A stretch of 64,000 bases of DNA from Smallanthus sonchifolius (GCA_023525975.1 CM042034.1:65593279-65657278); one strand, 5' to 3'. Shown: positions 36,001 to 47,642, numbered from the stretch's first letter. A program made the numbers and translations. The notes: generated from the sequence alone by a model not told the origin.

Positions 36001-36267
36001 TGTCACACCCCGCCAGGGCGGAAACGCGAGGCGCGACTTTCACTGGTTTCCAAAGCATATGATTACCGCAAACACATACATGTAATTGGATACATAACTG
36101 AATTTAAAATATTTACATTACAAAATATCAAGTTGAGTTTACAAATGTTTAAGATTTCTCAAATATGACTCAAGACCATGAGTTATACAAGAGAAATCCT
36201 CCCAAAAGCCGTATCCACGTGCATGCATGTAACCTACATTGCTAACCTGATGACCACGTTCAATTTC

Positions 36268-37223
36268 CTGAAAACATACTTAAAACTGTCAACACGAGGT
36301 TGGTGAGTTCACAAGTTATTATAAAGAGTTATCATAAACCCAATGTTTAAATCTGATCTTTTTGCCGATCAAAACTCTTTGTTAAACCTGATCATTTTAA
36401 CCTGATCAGTACTCTTTCGTTTAAACCTGATCACTTTAACCTGATCAGAAATCTTTACTTTAAACCTGATCACTTTACCCTGATCAGAACTCTTTTGTGT
36501 AAAACCTGATCATTTTAACCTGATCAGAACTCTTTTGATAAACCTGATCACTTTACCCTGATCAGAACTCTTTTGTGTAAAACCTGATCACTTTAACCTG
36601 ATCAGAACTCTTTTGATAAACCTGATCACTTTACCCTGATCAGAACTCTTTTGTGTAAAACCTGATCATTTTAACCTGATCAGAACTCTTTTGTGTAAAA
36701 CCTGATCAGAACCCTTTTGTGTAAAACCTGATCATTTTAACCTGATCAGAACCCTTTTGTGTAAAACCTGATCGCTTTAACCTGATCAGAACTCTTTTGT
36801 ATGTATTACCAATGAATATGATTACTAATCCGATCTATTGACCCCATTTGTAAGCTTGCAAGGAATACAAAATAGTATGTAATGTACGAGACCGTAACCA
36901 AACCCCAACTTTTTGTGCCTCCCCTCGCCTTTCTGCGAGTAAGACAATATGCGGTCATTCGGCCATTTTGACCCCTGGTTAGCGCGACTAACCATGACCG
37001 GAGGCGTCACCCCCAATAGTACTATTCATATAATCCCGGGCTAAATCCATAGCTAATGGTTACTAATTTATTACGAGGACTTTAAGCGCTTTATTGTTCC
37101 CTCAATACATACATACGGTCAGATCATTAGTTCCATTCATTTATACACAAAAGTCTTTTACAAGTATGTTTCCACCCCAAATCATTTCAAAAACTTAGAA
37201 AAAGGGGGATTAGTGAAACTCAC
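36268..37223 (-). other. Candidate LTR intron in R9 3' LTR
   Basis: On the minus strand GAG/GTGAGT starts at 37223 and TATGTTTTCAG/G ends at 36268, giving 956 nt. The TGATCA array lies wholly inside. The counterpart in the 5' LTR is 45722 to 44675. An alternative donor (GAG/GTAAAAAC) lies at 37931. Confidence 0.45.
36345..36800. repeat. TGATCA tandem array (R9 3' LTR)
   Basis: The repeat unit is about 39-40 bp, each with two TGATCA palindromes (AACCTGATCACTTTA then CCTGATCAGAACTCTTTTG). About eleven units, some partial. The copy in the 5' LTR (44752-45295) is about 90 bp longer. Confidence 0.92.
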
Positions 37224-37490
37224 CTCGACAGTATGAATCGTAGCAAATATTTGAATGACGGCAGATTCGCCTATCCGTATCCTATTTACACAAGGATAAC
37301 ATACACGTTAAGACTACTCGTCTTAAACGCAATTTGTTCACTTGACTTAGCCGATCTGATTACTTTTGTTTTAATTATCTTTTTAGTTTTTCCAACCTTG
37401 TTTTGTTATGAAAATAGTTCTGAGTTACTGCCTTATGGGGCTGATGAACAGGTATCTAAGCTTTCTTAGTTTCGATTGAACAGAACAGAT

Positions 37491-37788
37491 GTCGAAACTT
37501 CCTAGTTTCGACTGAGTGAAATAGGTATCGAAACTACCTAGTTTCGATTGGCAAGAATAGTATCGAAACTACCTAGTTTCGATTGTACACAGGTATCGAA
37601 ACTTCCTAGTTTCGATTGAGTAAATAGATATCGAAACTCCTAGTTTCGATAGAACAACCGGTATCGAAACTCCTAGTTTCGATTGAATAACTGGTATCGA
37701 AACTCCTAGTTTCGATCAATAGGTATCGAAACTCCCAGTTTCGATTGACTAACAGGTATCGAAACTATAGTTTCGATATCTGCACTTT
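37491..37788. repeat. ATCGAAACT/AGTTTCGAT inverted-repeat array (R9 3' LTR)
   Basis: About nine consecutive hairpin units with 9-10 bp arms ATCGAAACT and AGTTTCGAT and loops of 0-5 bases, separated by 8-16 bp of variable sequence. The equivalent array is at 45990-46287. Confidence 0.92.
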
Positions 37789-38635
37789 GATTTACAGAAT
37801 TCACTCTGCATATTTTTATGTTCAAATCTTGAGTTTGACACAGTTTTCTTGTTATCTTACTTGCGTTTGAACGATTTGTATGTTTAGTTACGGTTTTAAA
37901 GCAAATAATATGGATGGTATCGAGTTTTTACCTCAAACCGAGAATGGCGATCTTTAGAGAAAAACAGAGAAGTAGTCTTGAATCTTTTGCTAAGCTTTCT
38001 TCAAGAACACTTGAAATTCTCCTTATGACACCGAATTATGGTGATTTTCGCTTTAAAACTGGACTTCGATTTGAAAGGGAATTGGGAATTTGCCGTAAGA
38101 AAAGAGAAGGTTTGAAAGGAATGGTGAAGTTTCGTCTGAAGGGTATGGTTTTCATCTGAATCAAAGTGAATCAGGCAAGTGGGAGCATGGCTCCCCTGAC
38201 TCTCGGCCAAGAAAGTCAAGAAGTAGTTTAGGGGTTAATGATAACCAATTTTTTTAAATATTAATTTATTATGGTATTAGTATCAATTAGAGTTTTAAGG
38301 GGTAATTTAATTCAGTTTCGATTCTTCACGGTATTATAATTTTTAACCATTTTATGGCTCGTTGAAGAAAATATTAGAATCTTGGCTCAACGTAAATTTT
38401 GTGTAATATATATATATATATTTTTCTGGTTATTTTATTTAACCATTTACGTTCGCATTAAGTCGGGTTATCCTGCTTACTTTTTCTAGTAACTCTTTAC
38501 GGTTTACTAGACTTGGAACAAACTTCTTTGCTAGACTTCTTGACTTTACTTAGTCAAAATAAAATATCAGGAAATAATAATTATGAACGTGCGTTTATGA
38601 AATGTGGATATTGACCTGAAATGCTGGGTGTCACA

Positions 38636-38643
38636 TTCTCCCC
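38636..38643 (-). other. R9 polypurine tract
   Basis: The minus strand reads GGGGAGAA directly before the TGTGACACCC start of the 3' LTR. Confidence 0.85.
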
Positions 38644-38670
38644 ATGTTACAGAGAATTTCGTCCCGAAAT

Positions 38671-41600
38671 TCAGTTCTTGTCACTCTGACTTGGTGTTTT
38701 TGTAAACAATGACGGGTACTTGGATTTCATTTTATCTTCCCGCTCCCACGTATACTCGGGGCCGCGCTTTGAATTCCAACGTACCTTGACCAGCTTAACA
38801 CGGCTGCGCCTTGTTCTCTGAACCTTCCAATCTGTGACTTCCATAGGTTCCTCAATGAAGTGCAACTTGTCGTCTATGTGAATCTCATCAGGCGGTATTA
38901 TTAATGTCTCGTCTGATAAACACTTCTTGAGATTTGATACATGGAACGTATCATGTACATTGCTTAGTTCTTGTGGCAACTTGAGCTTGTAAGCTACAGG
39001 GCCAACCCTAGCCAATATTTCAAACGGTCCAACGTACCTAGGGTTAAGCTTGCCACGGTTGCCAAATCTTGCAACTCCTTTCCAAGGTGAGACCTTTAAC
39101 ATGACTTTGTCTCCTACTTGAAATTCTAAAGGTCTTCGTCTGTTATCCGCGTAACTCTTTTGTCTGTCACGGGCGGCCTTCAGACGATCCTTGATTTTGA
39201 AAATCTTATCTGTCGTCTCTTGAATAACTTCAGGACCGGTTAAATGTTTGTCGCCAACCTCTGCCCAACATAGCGGTGAACGACATTTTCGACCATACAA
39301 AGCCTCAAACGGAGCGGCTTTGATGCTGGTGTGGTAACTGTTATTGTATGAAAACTCAGCTAGTGGCAAATGAGTATCCCAATTTCCACCGAAGTCAATT
39401 GCACACGCACGGAGCATATCCTCTAAGGTTTGAATGGTTCTTTCACTTTGACCATCTGTTTGTGGGTGATATGCCGTGCTCATGTCAAGACGTGTGCCCA
39501 TGGCTTCTTGTAATGATTTCCAGATTCTAGACACGAATCTGTTGTCTCTATCAGAGATAATAGAAATTGGTACTCCATGCCTAGCCACAATTTCCTTGAT
39601 ATAAAGCTTTGCAAGTTTCTCGGTTTTATCCGTTTCTTTGATGGGTAGAAAATGAGCTGATTTCGTCAAACAATCGACGATTACCCATATAGTGTCATAC
39701 CCGCTCGACGTCTTGGGTAACTTTGTAATGAAATCCATGGAAATCTGTTCCCATTTCCATTGAGGTATCTCGGGTTGTTGTAACAATCCCGACGGTTTCT
39801 GATGTTCTGCTTTTACTTTTGAACATGTCAGGCATTTACCGACATAAATAGCAATTTCTCCTTTCATGTTCGGTCACCAGTAGAATTCCTTCAGATCCTT
39901 ATACATTTTATCCGAACCTGGGTGAATGGAGTACCTGGACTTGTGGGCTTCGTCCATAACCAACTCCCGTATGTTACCAAAACATGGCACCCAAATTCTA
40001 TTCATGAAGTATAAAGTGTCATCTGACTTTGGTTCCAACTGCTTTATCATTCCTCGTAAAGCTTCGTTTTGACTGTTTTCTTCTTTGATTGCTTCTTGTT
40101 GTGCCATCCGAATTTGAGTCGTGAGACTCGTATGAATTGTCAATTCTAGGGCACGAACACGGAGTGTTTTAACTCGTTCTTTACGACTTAAGGCATCTGC
40201 TATGACGTTTGCTTTGCCAGGGTGATACTTGATATCACAGTCGTAATCATTCAGTAGTTCTACCCAACGACGTTGCCTCATGTTAAGTTCTTTCTGATTA
40301 AAGATGTGCTGGAGACTCTTGTGGTCTGTAAAGATAGTACATTTTGTACCGTATAAGTAATGTCTCCATATCTTGAGTGCAAACACAACTGCACCCAATT
40401 CCAAGTCGTGGGTCGTATAATTCTTTTCGTGCACTTTTAGTTGTCTGGATGCATATGCTATGACTTTTTCTTTCTGCATCAACACACATCCCAGACCTTG
40501 GTGTGATGCGTCACAGTACACAATGAAATTGTCAGTCCCTTCGGGAAGGGATAGGATTGGTGCACTGCAAAGTTTTTGCTTCAGCAATTGAAAAGATGAT
40601 TCTTGTTTAACAGTCCAATCAAACTTTTTGTCCTTCTGGGTTAACGTGGTCAAAGGCAAGGCTATCTTTGAAAAATTCTCGATGAATCGCCTGTAATATC
40701 CTGCCAAACCCAGAAATTGACGCACCTCAGTCGGAGTTCTTGGTTCTTCCCAGTTTTTGATAGCTTCAATCTTAGATGGATCCACATGGACACCCTTCTT
40801 ATTAATGACATGTCCGAGAAAGTGAACCTCTTGGATCCAAAACTCACACTTAGAGAATTTAGCATAAAGCTTCTCATTCCTGAGTAGTTCCAAGATTAAT
40901 TTCAAATGATATTCATGTTCCTCCTTGGTTCGTGAATATATCAATATGTCATCGATAAACACAATCACGAATTTATCCAAGTACGGCTTGCACACGCGGT
41001 TCATGAGATCCATGAAAACAGCTGGTGCATTAGTCAAGCCAAATGGCATAACTAGGAATTCGTAGTGACCGTAACGAGTCCTAAAAGCCGTTTTTGGTAT
41101 GTCTTCTTCCTGAATTTTCAGTTGATGATACCCTGATCGTAGATCAATTTTAGAATAGAAACTGGAACCTTGAAGTTGATCAAACAAATCGTCTATTCGA
41201 GGAAGAGGATACCGATTTTTGATTGTCAGTTTGTTCAACTCTCGATAATCAATGCACATTCTAAAGGTTCCATCCTTTTTCTTTACAAATAGGACCGGAG
41301 CTCCCCATGGTGAGAAACTCGGTCTTATGAAACCTTTGTCAAGTAATTCTTGTAGTTGGCTCGACAGTTCCTGCATCTCGGAAGGGGCTAGACGATACGG
41401 AGATCGTGCAACTGGTGCGGCTCTTGGTACTAGGTCGATCCGAAACTCGACTTGTCTTGATGGTGGTATTCCTGGTAAGTCTTCGGGAAATACTTCCGAA
41501 TAATCTCTGACGATTGGTATGTCCTCAAGTCGACGTTCTTCGGGTTTCTTCTCGACGATGTGAGCCAGGAATGCACAATAACCCTTGCGTAGATACTTAT

Positions 41601-43245
41601 AAGTTTTCATGCAGTTTATCGTTTTTAACATCGTTATACACCTTTCGCCTTGAATTGAAAGAATTTCTCCGCTTGGTAGGGGAATACGTACAATCTTCTC
41701 GAAGCATACTATCTCGGCACGATTCTTGGTTAACCAATCCATACCAATAACAATATCAAAACTCCCTAACTCGACGGGTAGAAGGTCTATACTGAATGTA
41801 CGGTTTTCTAAACATAAAGTACAACCCCTAAAGACCTCTCCGGTTTCTATTAATTTCCCATTTGCTAATTCAATTGTATAACGTTGATCTAGTTTGCTGG
41901 CCTTAATACCGAGTAAGGATTTAAAATCATTCGACACAAAGCTCATATCCGCACCCAAATCAAAAAGTACAGAGGCATAGTGATTATTTATTGGGAACGT
42001 ACCAGTGACGATGTTCGGGTCCTGGCGTGCGTCCCTTGCACCCATCACAAATGCCCTCCCTGGTGCATGAGCGTTGTTCTGATTCTTCCACTTGGGACAA
42101 TCCTTCTTTAAGTGTTTTAGATCACCACATACAAAACATCCCGGTTTGATTTTCCCCAATCGGTTGTTAGTTCGACAAGCTTGAGTGGTGTGACCAAATT
42201 TGTCGCATTTTCCACACTTGATGCAAACAACGGCATGATGATTTCCACACCTCTTACATCTCGGTAGGCCCCTATCATACTCCTTTCTTTCCACTGTGTT
42301 GGCTGCAAAAGCCTTCACAGTTCCTTGTTTCTTAAACTCTTGTTTTCCAGATTTGTTACTTGAATTTCCCATCCATTTCCTTTTCTCCCCAGATCTACCT
42401 TCCTCATTCTCCTTCCTCACAAACAATTCATTACGTACTGCATCATCCTTTAGTTTGAATGCTAAAGTTATAGCACTCTTGGCATCTATTGGATTAGATG
42501 ATGTTACCATGCTACGAATTTGAGGCGCAAGGCCCCACAGATACCTTTCAACACGCTTATGTTCTGGTGTGACCATATGCGGTACCAGAAGTGCCAATTC
42601 ATTGAAGCGGTCGGTGTATCCCGCTACATCATCTCCTATCATCTGTAGGTTCCACATCTCAGTTTCAATCTTTTGCAATTCGTTCCGAGGACAGTATTCC
42701 TCAATCATCATGTTTTTCAAATCTTCCCAAGACAATTGGTACGCTGTCTCTCTCCCCAAAGTCTTCATTTGAGTATTCCACCAAGTTAAAGCTTTATCAG
42801 TGAGCGTGCAGGTAGAATACTTCACTACGCAATCAGCGGTGCATTCACTTATATCAATCACCGACTCCATATGTTCTATCCATCTCATTAGTCCTACTGC
42901 ACCCTCGGTGCCATTAAAACTGCGGGGTTTGCAGGATAGGAAGGCCTTGTAGGTACACTTCCTATTTGGAGCATCTGCAGGATCACAAGTCATAACGTCA
43001 TTAATTCGGATCATGACTATGTGTTATGGCTTATTTTATTTTTTTTTATTACCTCCGGAACCTCCTGCTGTACCGCTACCCCCTGCGGTACCGCTACCTC
43101 CTACACCTCCTCCGCTATTTCGGTTTGCTTCATACTGCTCTATAGCGGCAGCTACTCGCTGTGCTATTAGTTGTTCCATGTTTGGGGAATTTGTCTCGTT
43201 GTTGTCACCAGTAGTGTTACGGGGTGTCCCACGCTTAGGTGCCAT
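38671..43245 (-). pseudogene. R9 gag-pol polyprotein, three lesions
   Basis: The ATG at 43245 (MAPKRGTPRNTTGDNN) opens gag. An A-rich tract ends in in-frame TAA stops near 43036 and 43024, after which the frame is open from 43014 to 39874. The order is: gag core (FNGTEGAVGLMRWIEHMESV); zinc knuckles CGKCDKFGHTTQAC and CFVCGDLKHLKKDC; protease with VLFDLGADMSFVS (41953-41961 code DLG, where D-S/T-G is required); RT with FIDD near 40955; RNase H (VVYCDAS-like near 40520); integrase finger. A TGA at 39874-39876 replaces a Trp codon in the conserved YWWP motif. The frame continues to 38671 with the integrase core (DRDNRFVSR, AYHPQTDGQSERT), GPY/F region and chromodomain-like tail (KVRWNSKRGPEYTWERED). 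Confidence 0.93.
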
Positions 43246-43502
43246 GACGTTCTTTCTAACATGTCAATTAAAAAAGAAACAACATCATATATCAATAATG
43301 ATAGATCATGACATAAGGATACCACCACATCAAACATGAACAACTATCATTACAACATAAACCATTACATACATAGTCAAAACATACATAGTACATTGTT
43401 CCCAAAAGATAAGGATACAAAAGGATGGGTTCACATGACCTCATCAGTACTAACGTTTTAAACTACATAATGTACTATGGGCACAACCCGCCCATAATAG
43501 GT
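43246..43502 (-). other. R9 spacer between extra frame and gag
   Basis: About 257 bp with no coding sequence recognised. It is rich in short CATGA/ATCATG words. Confidence 0.6.
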
Positions 43503-44261
43503 TTAAAAGAAGAAGTGGGAGTACAACCCAATCATCATGGCAAGTCCTGCCATGACAAAGCTAGCTCTTGCCACAAATTCTGCAGCCAAAGACCTCTCCT
43601 CCAGCGCCTCCACCATGTCTCGGACCGTGACAGTGAACTGCCAGTCCATGTCAGCTCTTAACTCTAGATAGTTTGTGGCACCTTGTATGTCTCGGGTGTG
43701 GTCTTCCAGAGTCTGAACTCGAGATCCAAGCCCTTGACGAAGTCGCGTGGCTGCATCCCCCTGTGCCCGGATGTCATCTAGGAGATCATCAAGACGCTCC
43801 TCATGCGTACGAACGCGAGCTACCAAGGTAGGCACAGTGAGCTCTATGGCTTCCCCAGTGTGGGGTAGGGGTGTTGGGGAGTTAGAAGACTCTCCAAGCT
43901 CAAAGGTAGATGGGATGCTCTCCATCTCCCTCCAACGTGCCAGGGTACGAGGCATCCAACGGATGGTTCCCACGGTAGGGTGGTAGCAGGGTCGTTGCCT
44001 CGGTGGTTCCTCATCGGTCTCCAAGTCTTTCGGTTCACGGGCTGCCAGGTTTCTCTTGCGCGGAAGTCGAACCTTCTTCCTAGCACTTTGCACCTTAACT
44101 GGTCCTCCGCTTTTCTTTCAGTAGACGATGGGCGGTTCTCCCAGAGCGACATTGGGTGGTGTCGAGCTGCGAACTTGTACTCGATTTTTAGGGCGTGAGG
44201 CGGAAAGTTCCTCGTTGGATTCAGAGTCAGAGACGGGGTCAGAGTGTGAATGTGACGACAT
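43503..44261 (-). pseudogene. R9 upstream extra reading frame (coiled coil plus hydrophobic tail)
   Basis: Starting MSSHSHSDPVSDSESNEELS, about 253 codons lie between primer site and gag, sense to the element, with one in-frame TGA at 44118-44120. The N-terminal third is Ser/acidic, then basic (KKVRLPRKRNLAARE). The middle has heptad-like charged sequence predicted to form a coiled coil (VARVRTHEERLDDLLDDIRAQ, EDHTRDIQ). The C-terminus is a single hydrophobic segment (ASFVMAGLAMMIGLYSHFFF) that could anchor in a membrane. I do not recognise a family. Being this long in a young copy suggests it was recently under selection. Confidence 0.6.
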
Positions 44262-44390
44262 ACTTGTGACTACAATATCCACATGACATGATGACTGGTT
44301 ATGCAATGCTTATGCAATGAAAACATTTTAGTGAGTCATTCTAATTATAGACTAGGTTCCGTTTTAGACACCTAGTTCGCTATAATCAAT

Positions 44391-44403
44391 GGCTCTGATA
44401 CCA
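44391..44403 (-). other. R9 primer binding site
   Basis: The minus strand reads TGGTATCAGAGCC five bases inside the 5' LTR. It is of the initiator tRNA-Met type. Confidence 0.93.
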
Positions 44404-44674
44404 AGTTCTGTCACACCCCGCCAGGGCGGAAACGCGAGGCGCGACTTTCACTGGTTCCAAAGCATATGATTATCGCAAACACATACATGTAATTGGATAC
44501 ATAACTGAATTTAAAATATTTACATTACAAAATATCAAGTTGAGTTTACAAATGTTTAAGATTTCGCAAATATGACTCAAGACCATGAGTTATACAAGAG
44601 AAATCCTCCCAAAAGCCGTATCCACGTGCATGCATGTAACCTACATTGCTAACCTGATGACCACATTCAATTTC

Positions 44675-45722
44675 CTGAAAACATACTTAAAACTGTCAAC
44701 ACGAGGTTGGTGAGTTCACAAGTTATTATAAAGAGTTATCATAAACCCAATGTTTAAATCTGATCTTTTTCCCGATCAAAACTCTTTGTTAAACCTGATC
44801 ATTTTAACCTGATCAGTACTCTTTCATTTAAACTTGATCACTTTAACCTGATCAGAAATCTTTACTTTAAACCTGATCACTTTACCCTGATCAGAACTCT
44901 TTTGTGTAAAACCTGATCATTTTAACCTGATCAGAACTCTTTTGATAAACCTGATCACTTTACCCTGATCAGAACTCTTTTGTGTAAAACCTGATCATTT
45001 TAACCTGATCAGAACTCTTTTGATAAACCTGATCACTTTACCCTGATCAGAACTCTTTTGTGTAAAACCTGATCACTTTAACCTGATCAGAACTCTTTTG
45101 ATAAACCTGATCACTTTACCCTGATCAGAACTCTTTTGTGTAAAACCTGATCATTTTAACCTGATCAGAACTCTTTTGTGTAAAACCTGATCATTTTAAC
45201 CTGATCAGAACCCTTTTGTGTAAAACCTGATCATTTTAACCTGATCAGAACCCTTTTGTGTAAAACCTGATCGCTTTAACCTGATCAGAACTCTTTTGTA
45301 TGTATTACCAATGAATATGATTACTAATCCGATCTATTGACCCCATTTGTAAGCTTGCAAGGAATACAAAATAGTATGTAATGTACGAGACCGTAACCAA
45401 ACCCCAACTTTTTGTGCCTCCCCTCGCCTTTCTGCGAGTAAGACAATATGCGGTCATTCGGCCATTTTGACCCCTGGTTAGCGCGACTAACCATGACCGG
45501 AGGCGTCACCCCCAATAGTACTATTCATATAATCCCGGGCTAAATCCATAGCTAATGGTTACTAATTTATTACGAGGACTTTAAGCGCTTTATTGTTCCC
45601 TCAATACATACATACGGTCAGATCATTAGTTCCATTCATTTATACACAAAAGTCTTTTACAAGTATGTTTCCACCCCAAATCATTTCAAAAACTTAGAAA
45701 AAGGGGGATTAGTGAAACTCAC
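44675..45722 (-). other. Candidate LTR intron in R9 5' LTR
   Basis: The same donor (GAG/GTGAGT, 45722) and acceptor (TTTTCAG/G, 44675) as in the 3' LTR, giving 1048 nt. This copy would be transcribed as the leader of the element RNA. Confidence 0.45.
44752..45295. repeat. TGATCA tandem array (R9 5' LTR)
   Basis: Counterpart of 36345-36800 with about two additional units, showing that the array changes length quickly. Confidence 0.92.
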
Positions 45723-45989
45723 CTCGACAGTATGAATCGTAGCAAATATTTGAATGACGGCAGATTCGCCTATCCGTATCCTATTTACACAAGGATAACA
45801 TACACGTTAAGACTACTCGTCTTAAACGCAATTTGTTCACTTGACTTAGCCGATCTGATTACTTTTGTTTTAATTATCTTTTTAGTTTTTCCAACCTTGT
45901 TTTGTTATGAAAATAGTTCTGAGTTACTGCCTTATGGGGCTGATGAACAGGTATCTAAGCTTTCTTAGTTTCGATTGAACAGAACAGAT

Positions 45990-46287
45990 GTCGAAACTTC
46001 CTAGTTTCGACTGAGTGAAATAGGTATCGAAACTACCTAGTTTCGATTGGCAAGAATAGTATCGAAACTACCTAGTTTCGATTGTACACAGGTATCGAAA
46101 CTTCCTAGTTTCGATTGAGTAAATAGATATCGAAACTCCTAGTTTCGATAGAACAACCGGTATCGAAACTCCTAGTTTCGATTGAATAACTGGTATCGAA
46201 ACTCCTAGTTTCGATCAATAGGTATCGAAACTCCCAGTTTCGATTGACTAACAGGTATCGAAACTATAGTTTCGATATCTGCACTTT
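45990..46287. repeat. ATCGAAACT/AGTTTCGAT inverted-repeat array (R9 5' LTR)
   Basis: Counterpart of 37491-37788, same number of units, apparently unchanged. Confidence 0.92.
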
Positions 46288-47136
46288 GATTTACAGAATT
46301 CACTCTGCATATTTTTATGTTCAAATCTTGAGTTTGACACAGTTTTCTTGTTATCTTACTTGCGTTTGAACGATTTGTATGTTTAGTTACGGTTTTAAAG
46401 CAAATAATATGGATGGTATCGAGTTTTTACCTCAAACCGAGAATGGCGATCTTTAGAGAAAAACAGAGAAGTAGTCTTGAATCTTTTGCTAAGCTTTCTT
46501 CAAGAACACTTGAAATTCTCCTTATGACACCGAATTATGGTGATTTTCGCTTTAAAACTGGACTTCGATTTGAAAGGGAATTGGGAATTTTCCGTAAGAA
46601 AAGAGAAGGTTTGAAAGGGATGGTGAAGTTTCGTCTGAAGGGTATGGTTTTCATCTGAATCAAAGTGAATCAGGCAAGTGGGAGCATGGCTCCCCTGACT
46701 CTCGGCCAAGAAAGTCAAGAAGTAGTTTAGGGGTTAATGATAACCAATTTTTTTAAATATTAATTTATTATGGTATTAGTATCAATTAGAGTTTTAAGGG
46801 GTAATTTAATTCAGTTTCGATTCTTCACGGTATTATAATTTTTAACCATTTTATGGCTCGTTGAAGAAAATATTAGAATCTTGGCTCAACGTAAATTTTG
46901 TGTAATATATATATATATATATTTTTCTGGTTATTTTATTTAACCATTTACGTTCGCATTAAGTCGGGTTATCCTGCTTACTTTTTCTAGTAACTCTTTA
47001 CGGTTTACTAGACTTGGAACAAACTTCTTTGCTAGACTTCTTGACTTTACTTAGTCAAAATAAAATATCAGGAAATAATAATTATGAACGTGCGTTTATG
47101 AAATGTGGATATTGACCTGAAATGCTGGGTGTCACA

Positions 47137-47141
47137 AATTT
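47137..47141 (-). other. R9 target site duplication, right
   Basis: AATTT after the CA end of R9, identical to 35996-36000. Confidence 0.92.
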
Positions 47142-47642
47142 AAACCTAACAGCAGCATTGATCTGATCGGTGATAGAGGTGTAGATATATTTTGAAAAGT
47201 TATAATCCTTGTTGAGAGAGAGGGCAACCATTGCAGCCACCAAGTCATACCCCATGGCATCCTTTCCAGCATTTCTAGCAGACAGGCACAAGATCATGAC
47301 GTGAGCGAAGTAACGCCACTGATCGAGTACCACATCTTCTTATATGAGGAGTAGTCCATGGTACCGACATACCCCATCCTTTGTCTCCAGCATCCGTCAA
47401 CGAAGTAGTCAGGGTAACTTACCGGATCAGTTGATAAGTCCCTAAACTATAGCACGCGTCTGATGGTGTCTTCAGAAATAGCAATGTCATGACCTGCTAT
47501 AGTAGCCCTAATGACGTTTGGAGTTACTGTAAATTCATGATCAGCAGATTCCCAGAATTGCTCCAGATACGGTCTTGAGACAATAGGATCAGCAGAGATG
47601 GAATAGCTGATCTTCTATCGGTTCAGGAAGTTGATGATCTCC
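47142..47642 (-). pseudogene. R8 post-pol extra reading frame, N-terminal part
   Basis: Minus-strand frames code for peptides such as IVSRPYLEQFWESADHEFTV and AGKDAMGYDLVAAMVALSLN, ending ITDQINAAVRFKF at the R9 insertion point. The protein resumes at 36000 on the other side of R9. Several stops and at least one frame change (near 47340) are present. I cannot assign a function. The YLEQFW word recurs in my memory of Sirevirus-derived hypothetical plant proteins. Confidence 0.6.

Larger units (their letters stand above)
36001..38635 (-). repeat. R9 3' LTR
   Basis: The 2635-bp LTR reads TGTCACACCCCGCCAGGGCG at its left edge and GCTGGGTGTCACA at its right edge. It holds a TGATCA tandem array (36345-36800), an inverted-repeat array (37491-37788) and the candidate intron. 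Open frames at 36825-37016, 37233-37469 and 37914-38159 recur in the other LTR only because the LTR is duplicated. They show no protein signature. Confidence 0.95.
36001..47136 (-). mobile_element. R9: young Ty3/gypsy chromovirus, complete structure
   Basis: On the minus strand: 5' LTR (44409-47136), primer site (44391-44403), an upstream extra frame (44261-43503), gag-pol (43245-38671), polypurine tract (38636-38643) and 3' LTR (36001-38635), with target duplication AATTT. By eye the LTRs differ at only about ten single positions in 2.6 kb plus tandem-array changes, so insertion is recent. Coding damage (stops in gag, protease triad change, one nonsense codon in integrase) makes it non-autonomous. 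Confidence 0.95.
44409..47136 (-). repeat. R9 5' LTR
   Basis: The 2728-bp LTR is nearly identical to 36001-38635. It contains the longer TGATCA array (44752-45295), the ATCGAAACT array (45990-46287) and a TA run near 46907-46922. In element sense it starts TGTGACACCC and ends GGCGGGGTGTGACA. Confidence 0.95.

Noticed and set aside
36345..36800. Regular repeat array resembling a CRISPR
   Set aside because: The units are contiguous with near-identical spacers, lie in a plant LTR, occur again in the partner LTR and have no cas genes nearby.
36825..38159. Small frames at 36825, 37233 and 37914 repeated identically at 45324, 45732 and 46413
   Set aside because: The conservation is explained by the two young LTRs of R9. 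There is no family motif and no sign of coding constraint.
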